Assembly: GCF_000003195.3 (NCBI RefSeq)
Contig: NC_012878.2
Span: forward strand, 8,243,945-8,307,944
DNA length: 64,000 nt
Direction of reading: 5' to 3'
Source of the DNA: Sorghum bicolor
Lineage: Eukaryota; Streptophyta; Magnoliopsida; Poales; Poaceae
Numbering within the stretch: position 1 is the stretch's first letter; every line of letters begins with the position of its first letter. The notes beneath the pieces were generated by a model. It made no database searches. It was not told the origin of the DNA and was given only the letters and a program-made list of their open reading frames with translations. Positions 34,743-47,700 of the stretch are shown here, piece by piece. The translations under genes were made by a program, and so were the position numbers.

Positions 34743-36550
34743 GTGCATAAACACCAAGGCTGGAACATCGAAAGATCCTCCATCGTTTTAGGAAGTCATG
34801 ATGAATCTTTAACTGTAGATGGAATTTCTATAAATTTTGCTGAGACTGGAGAGTCTTATAGTCATAAGTCCATAATAGTCAACATTTATTTCTCTGAACA
34901 AATTGCAAATATCCTTCAGACCGATTCAGATCCTAAGTCTACGACAAAGTGCAAAAAGCGCTCGGACTGGGATAAGTGGAAGGAAGCTATTGAAACAGAG
35001 ATTGCCTCGCTTAATAAAAGAAAGGTATTTTTGGCCATAATTCCAATACCTCCTAGTATCTTTCATTTGGGATACAGATAGGTTTTTGTCTGTAAAAGGA
35101 ATGAAAACAAAGAATTGGTGAGATATAAAGCAAGGCTAGTGGCATAAGGTTTTACGCAAAGACCTGGCGTTGATTTCAATGAAACTTACCCTTCGGTAAT
35201 GAGCAGAATAACTTTATGATACTTGATATCACTGACAATACAAAATTGTCTATCTATGCAGTTAATGGACATAGTGACCGCATACTTGTATGGGTCATTA
35301 GATTCTGAGATATACATGAAAGTTTCTGATAGAATCAGTATACCAAATCCTAAGGCTCATAACATGTATTGCATCAAGTTGCAGAAGTCATTATATGGCT
35401 TAAAGTAGTCAAGCCGAATATGGTACAATCGATTAAGTAAATTTCTTACACAAAAGGGATATATAAATATTGGTGACTGCCCGTGTGTCTTCATTAAGAA
35501 ATCATCAACAAGATTTTGTATAATATTAGTATACGCTGATGATCTTAATATCATCGGCAATGAATCTGTTATTAATGAAGCATGTCATCATTAAAAGATA
35601 GAGTTTGAAATGAAGGATTTGGGTCAAACCAAATTTTGCTTGGGTTTACAAATTGAGCACTTTCATTTTGGTATATTCATATACCAAGCTGCCTATGTCC
35701 AAAATGTATTGGAGAAATTCAATATGGACAAGTCATATCCAACAAAAACCCCAATAGTAGTGAGATCTATAGATATTAAAAAAGATCCTTTTAGACCACG
35801 GGAAGAAGAAGAAATATTGGGACCACAAGTTCCATATCTTAGTGTCGTTAGAGCACTAATGTATCTTGCTAATAGCACTTGACCGGATATTGTATTTGTA
35901 GTAAATTTGCTAGCAAGACATAGTGCTAAACCTACTAAACGTCATTGGATAGGAGTCAAAACTGTTTTGAGATATCTCAATGGCACTAGAGATCTTGGAC
36001 TATTCTATAGCAAAAATCAAGATCTAATTTTGTTAGGATATATAAATGTTGGTTATCTATTTGATTCCCATAATGGCAGATCATAGACAGACTTTGTTTT
36101 CTTGCAAGGTGGAACAACAATATCTTGGAAGTTTTCAAAGAAGACTTTAGTGTCCACTTCCACCAATCATTCTGAAATAATTGCTTTACACGAAGCATCA
36201 CGCGAATACGTATAGCTTCGCAGAATGGTAAACCACATAATACAATCATGTGGTATTGGAGACTTGAGACACCTACAATTATCTTTGGGGATAATTCAGC
36301 ATGTGTTACTCAAATGGAATCATGTTATATTAAGAGTAATATGACTAAGCATATTATTCCAAAATTATTCTACCCCTGTGAGCTCCAAAAGAACGGAGAA
36401 ATTGAAATCTTGCAAACTAAGTCTTGTGATAATCTAGCAGATTTATTCACAAAATCCCTACCATACTCCGCATTTTGTAAATGTGTTGAGGGCATTGGTA
36501 TGAGAAGGCTTAAAATTTTGCAAGAATCAAGGGGAGAATCTATTAAATAG
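34743..36550 (+). pseudogene. Copia reverse transcriptase and RNase H remnant
   Basis: Plus-strand segments in changing frames retain the start of copia RT (KKRSDWDKWKEAIETEIASL, about 34950-35020), the catalytic YADD core (VYADDLNIIG, about 35530), MKDLGQTKFCLGLQIEHF (35610 on), then the junction PYLSVVRALMYLANST and RNase H-type pieces up to the terminal SCDNLADLFTKSLPYSAF and GIGMRRL. Many stops and frameshifts interrupt it, and protease and integrase are missing. Motif style suggests an Ale/Retrofit-like copia lineage, but that needs a tree. Confidence 0.8.
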
Positions 36551-36940
36551 AACCTGTTTTCACTATACATTATACTATTTTCCTTTATATGAGTTTTACT
36601 CTTCTAGAGTTTTCTCACATAAAGTTTTTAATGAGGTAATAGTAACACATAGTAAATGTCATATTATCTATTTTTCCTCATAGTGGTCTTTCGAAAGTAA
36701 TATATGACATATAGATCTTTGATCAAAGTTGTTTTAGACTATGTCTTTGGGAATACCCAGAGGGTCTAATAACATTGGGACTAATATATATCATGGTGTT
36801 TCTCTTTATTTTTCCCACTGGGTTTTAAGGAGTTTTGTTTGGTATATCGATATACTTTGGATTTTTCCCATAGGGTTTTTCCAAAGCTTCAAGACATTTA
36901 CTGATAAACAAGATGCTTACACAAGATCATCAAGGGGGAG

Positions 36941-37159
36941 TGTTGAGATTAATTAGGATTGTTAATTAGTGATCAATTATGGTAAATCTCATAATTAGCA
37001 TGTGCTAATTACATAACTAGAATAGGTAACCGTAGAGGCCCTTTGGGCACCAACAGGGTCACTGACAAAGAAAACTGTCTCTTGTATATATACAAAAATT
37101 GTTCATCAATACAAGATATCCGTCATTTGCACGGTTAATCAATCCACTTTCACACAACA
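36941..37159 (+). repeat. 3' LTR of the copia element (219 bp)
   Basis: It pairs with 23588-23796 and is preceded by the polypurine tract. It differs from the 5' copy mainly around 37013-37060. Confidence 0.85.
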
Positions 37160-37164
37160 GTTTT

Positions 37165-38570
37165 CACTCCGGCGGTTCGGACCAGTAGAATTCCACAGGA
37201 CCTGGCTTGTTGGAGTGATCGGTATTAGTTAATAAAGGAAAAATATATACGGCCCACTGAGAGCATATAAAAAACATAATTGTTTGAGAACTATCAGATT
37301 GCCGTCTTTTGGATTTTGGACTTGTGCTCCGTCCTAAGCGGCGCGAGCGGCAACAATCGGATTGCCACTGCCAAGAATTATTACGCATATAGAAACGTGG
37401 TTTCTAAATATCTTCCAAGAGATTATTGTTTATGTTATCTTCCACTTTTTTTATGGTCCAGATGTTGTTTAGATTCGTGCTGTGTGCTCACCTTTTAAGT
37501 TTTGTGGTTGTCGTTTGTGACTCCATTATCCCGCTACTTTTTATATTAAAAAAAAGTTATCCTACCGTTTCATTTCAATTTCGTGTTTTCTGGTGTTGTC
37601 GACGGTGTCCGTAGCCTTGTCGCCGGCGGTGACGGCGGTGCTTGTGGCCTTGCCCCAACGGTTACGGCTGTGACGGCGATGGCGGCCGCGTTGTCGATGG
37701 TGGACGCAGCGTTGTCTTCGGTGGCGGCAGATTTGTCTAAGGATGCAGCAGCAGCAACGGCGATGTTGTTCGAGGCGGCGGTTGCGGATTTGTCGGAGGA
37801 GGAGGCGGTGACCACAGTGTTGCTCGAGGCGGCAGCAGCTACGTACCCTGCAGTGCCACTCTGTTCTCCTATATTTTGATTTGATTTGTATTGCAGTTGT
37901 GTCGGTAGCGGCGTTAGTTGCGGGCTTGGCCGGGGCAAACTCACCGGCAAGGAGCTCCACAACCTCCGTCCCTCCAATGTTGATCCCTGATTTGGATGTA
38001 GCGCTTGTCAGGAAGCCTTGCCCCTGCTCCTCCAATTTGTGCCCTATTTTGGCATTACACATCTGTGTATTTTTTCAGTCAAATGTGGGATTGGTTTATT
38101 TGTTAATGTGTTTTTTGTCCATTGCTTGCTATTTATAATGATTAGTCTTGTTTTGCTTCTGGAATGTGTACGTATTACCAAGCTTTGTTGCTGATCACTA
38201 CGGTTTGTGTGTATGTGTGTGGAGGTTTGGAGGAGGCACAGGTTTGCCAGTTCACCATAGTTTGCTTGAAGTTTGCTTGAGTCTGCTTTTATTTTTCTTG
38301 ATTTTGTGTGTCAATAGTTAAAGATGGTAGGTTGTGCGTACAAAGCATCTGCTCTACTGATCCATTCCAAGGATCTTGTAATTTGGTTTTACTTAGTGAG
38401 GTTGCTATGACTGTGAGAGGATGGTTAAATAAATAAATTAAAGAGGAGACTATTAGTCATCCACGTTAGCAGCATGAGCGGATGAATTTTGTTCAGGTTC
38501 ATATTCTGTTCAGTTTATAATTTAAGTATTATGTATTTCAGTTTCCTCCATGCTATCTACCCAATTTCAG
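37165..38570. other. Unidentified region with an Ala-rich GC block at 37580-37980
   Basis: The GC block is built of repeated GCGGCGGCAGATTTGTC-like units, so both strands are open: Ala/Val-rich on the plus strand, Ala/Ser/Thr-rich or Arg-rich on the minus. The minus-strand frame beginning at 38062 has a less biased N-terminal part (EEQGQGFLTSATSKSGINIG) that could be a real exon, but I recognise no family and see no splice or promoter support. Confidence 0.3.
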
Positions 38571-38915
38571 TCTTCAATTGCAGTTAGCAATTCAGTGTTT
38601 GATTTCATTTATGTTTTCATTTTCTAATAAGTTTCACTATAGGTTCGGGTTCAATCTAATTTAATTACAGTTTTTAGTTTTAGTCATGTTCAGGTTATAG
38701 GTTTGGGTTCAATCTTATTTAATTTCAGTTTCCAGTTTCAATTAATTTCATACTTCAATTGCAGATAGCAATTTAAGTTTTTTATTTCATTTTGTGTTTT
38801 CATTGTCTAATAAGTTTCATTATAGGTTTAGGTTCTTTCTAATTTAGTTGCAGTTTTTAGTCTTAGTCATCTTCAGGTCATAGGTTCAGGCTGTCTTATT
38901 TAATTTCAGTATTCA
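38571..38915. repeat. ~180-nt tandem duplication
   Basis: TCTTCAATTGCAG at 38571 recurs as TACTTCAATTGCAG at 38751. The words AATAAGTTTCA(C/T)TATAGGTT and GCAGTTTTTAGT or ACAGTTTTTAGT follow in the same order in both units. Confidence 0.8.
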
Positions 38916-39116
38916 ATTTGGGATTGTTGTGAGATTGGTGGAGAAGTAGAGTGTGCTTGATTCTTATTTCTCTTTCCTTGGCTTCGAGCCCCAAAAGTCT
39001 TAGATCAAATTTGAGCTCCTTTTACAATTTTCTTCTGGTTTATCATCACGTTTGAATAGTCACTTGTTAATTTGTACTCCTACATCTTCAACTTTGAGAG
39101 CTCGGATGACTCGAGG
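38916..39116. other. Intergenic, no gene
   Basis: Nothing recognised. Confidence 0.4.
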
Positions 39117-39413
39117 CAATGGCGGAGCTCGAGTCAAAATTAAGGGAGGTTATACTGTAGCTTTGTTTGTTCACTCTCTACCTGCTGCAGCTATATTGTC
39201 AGTAGCACTGCTGCACTGATTTGTAGAGGTGGCGAATAGCATGACACTAAGCTGTTGAGCTGTGCACTAATAAATCGTTAGTAGGTGTTGTCCATTAGCT
39301 GAATTGCTTACAGCAACAGCTTTGCACTAACACGTTCTACATCTAGTGTCCTCATAAATTTGCACAGACCAAGGGGGGCCACTGCCCAGGTTAGCCTACA
39401 CTCAGCGCCGCCA
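39117..39413. mobile_element. Candidate TIR MITE
   Basis: CAATGGCGGAGCT at 39119 and AGCGCCGCCAGTG near 39412 are imperfect inverted ends, with inner AAATTAAGGG and AAGGGGGGCC words typical of a widespread grass MITE type. No target duplication was fixed. Confidence 0.4.
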
Positions 39414-40904
39414 GTGACTCGGAGACATTTATGTTTTGTAGGATAGGATTTTAGATGTTTTTCATTTGTGTTTTTAGATGTGGGCTTTCTGAATCAGGAA
39501 CTACGATGCTTTGTGTCACAGCGAACCAACTAGTACTTGATGTCCGTGTTACCCTTGACCTGTCAGGTTAAGTGTCAACTTGTCCTTTCATGCAGTAGAT
39601 ACCACTAAGGAGCACCAAGATATTCATCTTTCACCTTTGGATGAAACATACTATAGAAGCTGATGAATAGCATCCTGGTTCATATCATGTTCGTTCCCTT
39701 TCGAAGAATATCCATCCAGTGATTGTGTTTATTGTACTCTGATTTTATTTAAAATTGTTTTACAAGTTATGAGAAATATTATGAATATTATGTAGGGAAG
39801 GAGAAAGCAAGAAAGTCCAACTACGCTGACCTTTCAAAGAGATCTTTTGTTTCTTTTTTATAAATTTGATGCCCCTTATCCTTTTTGTACCGTAGCTTTT
39901 CAGATAAACTGCAGATGCTACAGCTAAAGATTTGCTAGCTTGCAATTGTGCTCTACCAGGATAGATGTTATTCTAAAAATAATTGAAGTATTGGCAGAAC
40001 ACATCACTCTAATAGAATTTCTCTTTCTACATAAAGAGAGAACTCCCATGCAGAAAAAAATATATTGTTGGCCTTCGATATTTCAGAATGAATAAGTTTT
40101 TTAGTGCCTACTCTTCCATGGTACTTGAACTATGCTGATTGAATGGAGAATCCTTACTCGAAAGCATAAGATCATGAGCATTTTCTTATACTGCAGCTTG
40201 GCTTGAAACAAGGAATGAAGGCCAGTTCTCCATCAAATACTTGAGCTGAGATTTGGCCACGTCACTTTTCAGGAAGTTGAAGATAACTACCCTAAAAATC
40301 TTCCAGACACGTGACGTACAGGTGCTTTTTTTGTTTCTGTGTTCTATTGTACAAAATGATGTGGCAACATATGATTTGTTGAAAAAGTGAAAGAAAACAA
40401 ATTGAAAAATCTTCTAGAAGATGTGTAGTCAGTCCCAAAAACTATAAAAAAAGTGATGGAATTTGAAAATGTTTCTTACTATAAATCATTATATAAATTT
40501 TACGTCTAACAAATCTGGTTGGTTACTATTTGTTCATCTTACATGTGGATCTATATCTTTATACGTGGAGAAACATCGATGTTTTGCAAAGAGCCGTATG
40601 CCTCTGACCAAATTTTTTCACCGTGTTTCTTACCCCAAACAAAACAAACTCTGACTACCCAACATTTTTTTCTCACCAAAGGTTTTACTGACCTGCCCAT
40701 ATAGATTTTTTTTGCAAAACCTCCCCAAAGATGGCCATGCAGCTCGCACTCCCATAGTCTAGCCGGCAGCATGAATTTTTTTTCTCCCCATACACGTCGG
40801 ATAACTTGGACACGGCCCGCTAAAATACACCAGGCCCAACAAGACCCGCTATTCAGTCAAAGATTATACATACTTTGGGCTCTCTCGCTTCCTCATATTA
40901 TGAG
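39414..40904. other. Intergenic, no recognised gene
   Basis: AT-rich with scattered short frames on both strands, none with a known motif or splice support. Confidence 0.4.
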
Positions 40905-40958
40905 GGTCCCGATTTTTTTGTTTTAGGTATTATAGCATTTTCGTTTTTATTTGGCAAA

Positions 40959-42220
40959 TCTATACCTATCTATAAAAAGGGAAAATTTCAGTATGCCAAT
41001 ATTTTTTCTGCCTGCCCTCTCCATCTTCCGTTGCCCGGAAACCTCCGTCCGTGCCCTGTCCGTCTTCCGTTGCTAGGAAACCTCCATCCGTTTAACGCTT
41101 GGTAAGAGAGGAAAGGAAAATAGAATGTTTTCTAGGGTTCCCAATGCAAAATCTTTTATTACTGTCGTCGCCGGTCCCCAGAAGAATCGCTAGGCGCCGC
41201 CGTCCGCTTGTAGAAAATAAAAAAAATATTTTTTTTTCAAGGTTCCCAATACAAAATATTCAATATCCTATTAGTTTAATTCGGCTGAAAATTAATAAAT
41301 ACGTAATAATTTATAAAAAATGTAAAAATTACAAAACAAATTTTGTTCAGCTCCACATATGTAGATCCATGTAGTAAATAAAAAATAGATGCAAAATGTC
41401 TGTCCTATTAATTTGTTTTTCTTTTATTCTTTAATTCGGTTGAAAATTGGTAAATGCGTAAAAATTCATAGAAATATCTAAAAATTACAAAACAAATTTT
41501 GTTCACCTCCACATATGTAGATCCATATAGTAAACAAAAAATATCACAAATTTCAGTATATTTTTTGTTGGGGATGCTTGCCTGTGCTTTTTAGTGTAAA
41601 ATTGAAATTATAGTTATCTTGCTCCAATTATTATAAAAATTTTATGGTAGCCTATTTAATGTGATGCTTGATTTGTGGTAAAAGTTTTAGCACAATTCCT
41701 ACATATCTCACTTATTTACTAATTTACCTAAATTTATGCTTGCTAAATAGTTTACAATCAATTTAAGTATGTAAAAATATAAAAAAGATGTTTCCACTAC
41801 CTTTGCACGATGTGTTGTTACGTCATATGAACACTTCATAAGCCTATGTGTTCATAATATACATACATTTAACTGATATATCGTATTTTATAGGAATCAT
41901 AATCTAAATAAAAAACTAAAGCTAGCAACAAACTTCTCATGATTTATATAATACTGAAGTATATTAAGAGATAATACTAGAGTAGGATAAGATTTGCCTA
42001 ATTTCTATAATTATTATTAAATAAATATGTCTCCAAGTTATATATTATTGTAAATATTAACTATCTAATACCATAGATGTCATGGTTATCAATAAAATAA
42101 ATTATGGAATTTAAATTTTATAAAAAGAATAAATATAAATAGATATGTAACATTATGTCATCACTTTCTATAGCTATTTGATGTTTCTCTCCCGTTGCAA
42201 CGCACGGGCATATTTGCTAG
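40959..42220 (+). mobile_element. Non-autonomous Helitron (1262 bp)
   Basis: The 5' end TCTATACCTATCTATAAAAA follows an A. The 3' end has the hairpin CCCGTTGC..GCACGGG, then CATATTTG, then CTAG, followed by T. Insertion between A and T without duplication is the Helitron hallmark, and the flanks form a continuous MITE when the element is ignored. The 5' part (about 41005-41220) is GC-richer and has duplicated CCGGAAACCTCCGTCCGT and AGGAAACCTCCATCCGT words. It may be captured DNA. No Rep/helicase frame. Confidence 0.85.
41275..41548. repeat. Diverged ~115-nt duplication inside the Helitron
   Basis: Units at about 41275-41385 and 41431-41548 share TTAATTCGG(C/T)TGAAAATT, then AATTACAAAACAAATTTTGT, then CTCCACATATGTAGATCCAT. 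Confidence 0.8.
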
Positions 42221-42393
42221 TATTATTTAATCATGGACTAGTTCAAAAGATTCATCTCTCGATTTACGCTAAAACTGTGCAATTAGTTTTTATTTTCGTA
42301 TATATTTATGCTCCATGTATGTATTAAAAAATTTGATTTGATAGAGAATCTTGAAAAAGTTTTTGGTTTTTGGATGAACTAAACAAGGCCTTA

Positions 42394-42938
42394 CATAGAT
42401 TTACATAGATAGGAGATCTCTTTTTTGAGAAAAGATATATAGAAGAAGATTTTTCTAGGGTTTTCGGCCCACCAAATGTTCCATGGCCCATTACAGACTC
42501 AAAAGTATTTCCTTTCCTCCGACCGTCCGACGCCATTATTACAAGGACAAGCCAGGAAGCCTGATGATGCCATGATTGGGACTAGAATCAGTGTTTGGCT
42601 TTTCGCTACCTTCCAAAAGACTCGCTAGAATTGAGGAGGCCCTGTACCATGATGCTCCACTCCAGCTCAGCTATGCGCCAAGCAGGCCGGCACCCGGCAG
42701 TGGAGGTCCCGCGCTCGCTCAGCTCCATTGTAGGCATGCATACCATGGCATCTTCAGCGATAGACAGCGGCCGCATGGCAAGGCGATGCAGGCTCTGCAG
42801 CTGCACTACTGCTGCGTGCAGGGCTGCAGGCCCACAGGCCACAGGTCAACTGCAGAAGATGGCGGGCGATGGATGGGTTGGCCTTGAGGCAGACTCACGC
42901 AGTCACAGAGTCAGGTGCTCGAGGGCCAACAAATTAGA
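42394..42938. other. Unidentified; GC-richer block 42570-42900
   Basis: The block is open in two plus-strand frames and one minus-strand frame, with no recognisable protein motif. It may be a fragment of a host gene. Confidence 0.3.
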
Positions 42939-43150
42939 GATAGTTCCCGATTTTTTTTTTTTTTTTGGATTTGACTATGGTAGATTTTCGTTTTATTTTA
43001 TAATTAGCGTTCAGTCATAAATTAATTAGACTTAAAAAATTCGCCTCGTAATTACAAACTGTATAATTAGTTATTTTTAATTTATATTTAATGCTTCGTC
43101 CAAATATTCGATGTGATGGATAAAAAGAAAATTTTTGGAAACTAAACAGT
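42939..43150. mobile_element. Partial Tourist-like MITE copy
   Basis: A T-run and GGATTTGACTATGGTAG are followed by family words AAAATTCGCCTCGTAATTAC, ACTGTATAATTAG and TTTATATTTAATGCTTC, ending GGAAACTAAACAGTGATC. The termini are decayed. Confidence 0.55.
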
Positions 43151-43441
43151 GATCAAATCATAGTGTGCGGTAAAATGTTGTATCTGCATGCAGTGGAACC
43201 GTGGAAGTCAAAAGACTGAAAGAAAACATTCATAATTCATGCATGGAGCTGGCTTCGTAAAAACACACATCTCTGTTATGTTTTTAGAATTCTCACACCT
43301 GTATTTGTATTGTCAAGCGGATGAACGCCTCCAATTTGGATCTCATCTCATGCCAACGCTCGGATGATTTGGATCTCATCTCATGCCAACGCTCGGATGA
43401 TAGCTTTGTCGTGATGACAACTAGAGACAAACTCCCTACAT
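43151..43441. other. Left flank of the second copia element; 33-nt duplication
   Basis: A 33-nt unit beginning TTTGGATCTCATCTCATGCC is perfectly doubled at 43335-43367 and 43368-43400. TACAT (43437-43441) is the target duplication of the element that follows. Confidence 0.8.
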
Positions 43442-44714
43442 TGTTGGATTTATTATGGGTTAGACTCATTTATATATTGAATAATTCAATAAACTCTGTG
43501 GTATGTAAACCGTTTCATACGGTGCGAGTTTTTGACTGAATGATTGAGGTATGTGTCACGCACCGTGGTCGTGATGTGGCGAATGGAGGGACTTTTCATT
43601 TTGTTAATCATGGTGATTGAATATTGGGGTTACTTCTCACGGTGATTGAATATGGGAGTTACTTCTCATGGTGATTGAATATGGGAGTTACTTCCATTAT
43701 TCTAATTGATTAAATGAATTGTCATTATGTCCACTAAGGGAGTGGCGTGAGCATCATGGGCTCTTGGCTTTCTTGCATGCGTGTGAGGCTTTTGGCCTCC
43801 AAGCCATGAGGCTCCTTGCCTTTTGGCTTGCCCACCTCTTGCCTACATATAGCACATACTACTACGTCAGTCAAGGGTGAAGAACATAATCCAGAGACAC
43901 AATTCCGCAGCAACGTAGACTTCTCTATCTCCTCGATCCGCGCGCACGGAGAAGGGAGAGGGCAGGTGCTTCCGAAGCCCTTGTCGTTCGTGATCCTTGC
44001 ACGGGGAGGACGACAATTAGGTTTTTGGGGAGCGTCTACGCGACTGCCCAATCCACCGCCGTTGTTCGTCTTCCTCAAGCTGGTTCGGACGGATTTCTTC
44101 TTTCCGGTGGAAAGATCGTCTTCATCCTCTACATCATGGAAGTTGGTCAAGGATCGGGATCATCGGAGCGCATGGGAGGGTATGATCCATTCATCTTCCT
44201 GTTGTGTTTCGTCTTCCTGTTCATACATGTTGCAGTAGTGTGTTTGTTTTGTTGCGCTTACTATCCTGGTTATGTTTCATATGTTCTACCATGTATTTTC
44301 TGTTTTTATTTTATATATGTTTCTGGTATAAGTTATATGTCATGTTTGCTTGTTTCGCTGGTTAAGTTAAAACGTTTCATATGTTGTTGTCTCTATGTTT
44401 CACTAGTGGTTCAGTCACGTCGTTTGATATACTGCTTCTCATATGTTTCAGTAGTTCTATTTCATCGTTTAACATGCAGTCTCTTGTTTATTGCTATTTT
44501 AAGATATATGTCTTGCCTTGTTATTATATTTCATATATTATGCTTTTATATTTTTAATAATCACATGTTCTACATGTTCATGGATCACATGTTCTATATT
44601 CCTATGAACATGTTTAATATCATGATTTCTATAATTAATTATATTATATATGTCATCATCATAATGTTGATTTATGGAATTAAAATGATATGGAAATTGC
44701 CTAAATATCTAACA
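43442..44714 (+). repeat. 5' LTR of the second copia element (1273 bp)
   Basis: Direct repeats of ATGGTGATTGAATATGGGAG lie near 43610-43690. The TATA position reads CTACATATAGC, whereas the 3' LTR has CTATATATAGC, so the 5' promoter copy may be weakened. A frame from 44025 runs open through the T-rich U5 part into gag. Confidence 0.9.
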
Positions 44715-44768
44715 TTCCAAAAACCTAATTATAATAGGCATTTTTCTGTTAGAGTTTTTGCTGCTGCT

Positions 44769-47700
44769 ATGAAGCCTGATTCTTTTGATGGGAAAAACTT
44801 CTTGTTTTGGAAAGCTAAAATGGAACTATGGCTAACTGCAATGTCATGTTATCATGCTGCTGAGGGCAAACCTGCTAACTTACCTCCTGCGGATGAGGCA
44901 AAGTTTAAGGTTGATGACAACCTCTTTCGAGGTGCAGTAATTAGCGCACTTGATCCTAAGTTCTAGAAAAGCTATATTATCCATCCTACAGGGAAAGAGC
45001 TGTGGGATGCATTTGTGGGAAAGTTTGGAGTTACTGATGCTGGTAGAGAGTTGTATCTCATGGAGCAGCTGTTTGACTACAAGATGGTTGAGAACCGATC
45101 TGTAGTGGAACAGGCTCATGAGATTCAGGCACTAGCTAAGGAAATTGAACTGTTCTCTTGTCTTTTGCCCGACAAGTTTGTGGCTGGCGGTATTATCGCC
45201 AAGTTGCCACCTTCTTGGAAGGACTTTGACACCTCTCTCAAACACAAGAGGCAAGAGTTCAATGTTGAGGAACTCATTGGCACTCTAGATGTTGAGGAGA
45301 GAGCTAGAGCAAAGGACAATGGGAAAGGTGTTGAGACCTCATCTGCCAATGTGGTGCAGAAGAAATCTTACAAGTGGAACAAGAAGAAGATCTAGAAAAA
45401 GAAGGAGAACACTCCTAAACCCGTTCAAACCACACAGTTCAAGAAACAAAACAACAACAACAGGAAGAAAGGTGGCTGCTTTGTGTGTGGCAGTGAGGAT
45501 CATTGGGCAAGTGAGTGCCCTGATCCTAAGTTCAAACAGGAGAAGAAAGTTGTAAACATGGTTACTACTGAAACTGGAGATGGAACATCTGGGTATGGTA
45601 ATTCTTTACCTTTTGTTCTTTCAGTTTGTAATTCACCTGAGTGGTGGATGGACAGTGATGCAAATATCCATGTATGTGCTGATGTCTCTTTGTTTGCCAC
45701 TTATTAGGTCGGGAGGTCTGGCGCCTTGTTGATGGGAAATGGGTCGCGTGCTCATGTTCTTGGTGTTGGTATGGTCATTCTGAAGTTTACTTTGGGAAAG
45801 ACGGTGCCATTGAAGAACGTACAACATGTTCCCTCCATCAAGAAAAATCTTGTTAGTGCATCTATGCTATGCCGAGATGGCTATAGAGTTGTTCTTGAAT
45901 CAAATAAATGTGTTGTGTCGAGATATGGTTCGTTTGTGGGTAAAGGATATGATTGCGGAGGTTTGTTCCGCTTATCGTTGCATGATGTTTGTAATAAACT
46001 TGTGAATTCTGTTGATATTTCTGATGAGTCGGATTTATGGCATTCACGGTTTTGTCATGCAAGTTATGGCTGTCTTATGCGCTTAGCAAATCTAAATTTA
46101 ATTCCTAAATTTAACTTGGTCAAAAAGTCTAAGTGCCATGTATGTGTTGAATCAAAACAACCCCGCAAGCCTCACAAGGCTGCTGAGGCGAGGAGTTTGG
46201 CACCTCTTGAACTTGTTCATTCTGATCTGTGCGAAATGAATGGTATTATGACTAAAGGCGGTAAAAGATACTTTATCACATTTATAGATGACTCTACTAG
46301 ATTTTGCTATGTGTATCTCTTAAAAACAAAGGATGAAGCGCTCCATTATTTTAAGACCTATAAAGCTGAAGTTGAAAATCAACTAGAGAGGAAAATAAAA
46401 CATTTAAGGTCTGATAGAGGTGGAGAATATTTCTCAAATGATTTCGATGAATTTTGTGTGGAACATGGTATTATTCATGAGAGGACATTGCCATTCTCAC
46501 CACAATCCAATGGGATTGCTGAAAGGAAAAACCGCACTTTAACAGAGTTGGTGAATGCCATGTTAAATACAGCGGGATTATCCAAGGAATGGTTGGGTGA
46601 GGCAATTTTGACCGCGTGTCATGTCCTAAACAGAGTTCCTACTAAAAACAAAAAGATCACACCATTCGAGGAATGGGAAAAGAAGAGAATAAATCTTTCA
46701 TATTTACGCACTTGGGGTTGTTTGGCAAAGGTGAATGTGCCAATCAACAAGAAGCGTAAATTAGGACCTAAAACTGTTGATTGTATTTTCCTTGGTTATG
46801 CTTTCCACAGCGTTGGATATAGGTTCTTAATTATAAAATCTGATGTGCCTGATATGTATGTTGATACTATCATGGAATCGAGAGACGCTACATTTTTTGA
46901 GAATGAGTTTCCCATGAAAAATACACCTAGTAAAATAAGTCATGAGACTATATACCCCATGAGCAAGAAATGTCTATTCCTATAGATCATGCTGAGGAGA
47001 CTCACATGCACATCCATGAGGAGGATGACACTATAGTCACTCGAAAGAGCAAGAGACAGAGGATTGCAAAATCCTTTGGTGATGACTTTATAGTGTACCT
47101 TGTGGAAGACACACCAACTACTATTGTTGAGGCATATTCCTCTCCTGATACCGACTTATGGAAGGAGGTAGTAAGGAGTGAGATGGAATCTATTATGTCC
47201 AACAAAACATGGGAGGTTGTTGACCGACCCTATGGCTGTCAATCTATAGGCTGCAAATGGATCTTTAAGAAAAAGCTTAGGCCTGATGGTACAATTGAGA
47301 GGTACAAGGCAAGGCTGGTGGCCAAAGGATATACCCAGAAAGAGGGGGAAGATTTCTTTGACACCTATTTACCGGTCGCTCGATTGACTACAATTCGCAC
47401 TTTGATTGTCGTGGCAGCTTCATACGGTCTTATCATTCATCAGATGGATGTTAAGACGACTTTCCTTAATGGAGAGTTAGATGAGGAGATCTATATGGAT
47501 CAGCCAGAAGGGTTCATTGCAGATGGTCAAGAAAGTAAGGTGTGTAGGCTGTTAAAGTCATTATATGGCCTAAAGCAAGCATCTAAGCAATGACATGAAA
47601 AGTTTGATAGTACACTTATAGCTGTTGGCTTTGTTGTGAATGAAGCTGACACTTGTGTGAATTATCGATATGGTGGGGGTGAGGCTGTTATGCTATGCCT

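Larger units (their letters stand above)
40905..42390. mobile_element. Tourist-like MITE interrupted by a Helitron
   Basis: The left arm (about 40905-40958) holds TAGCATTTTCGTTTTTATTT and the right arm (42221-42390) holds AATCATGGACTAGTTCAAAA, AAACTGTGCAATTAG and the terminus AACTAAACAAGGCC, followed by TTA (42391-42393). Together they are collinear with the MITE copy at 14139-14361. The left terminus is decayed. Confidence 0.7.

Noticed and set aside
37562..38062. Minus-strand Arg/Cys/His-rich frame as a zinc-finger protein
   Set aside because: The residues come from GCGGCGGCAG-type repeats; Cys and His show no regular spacing.
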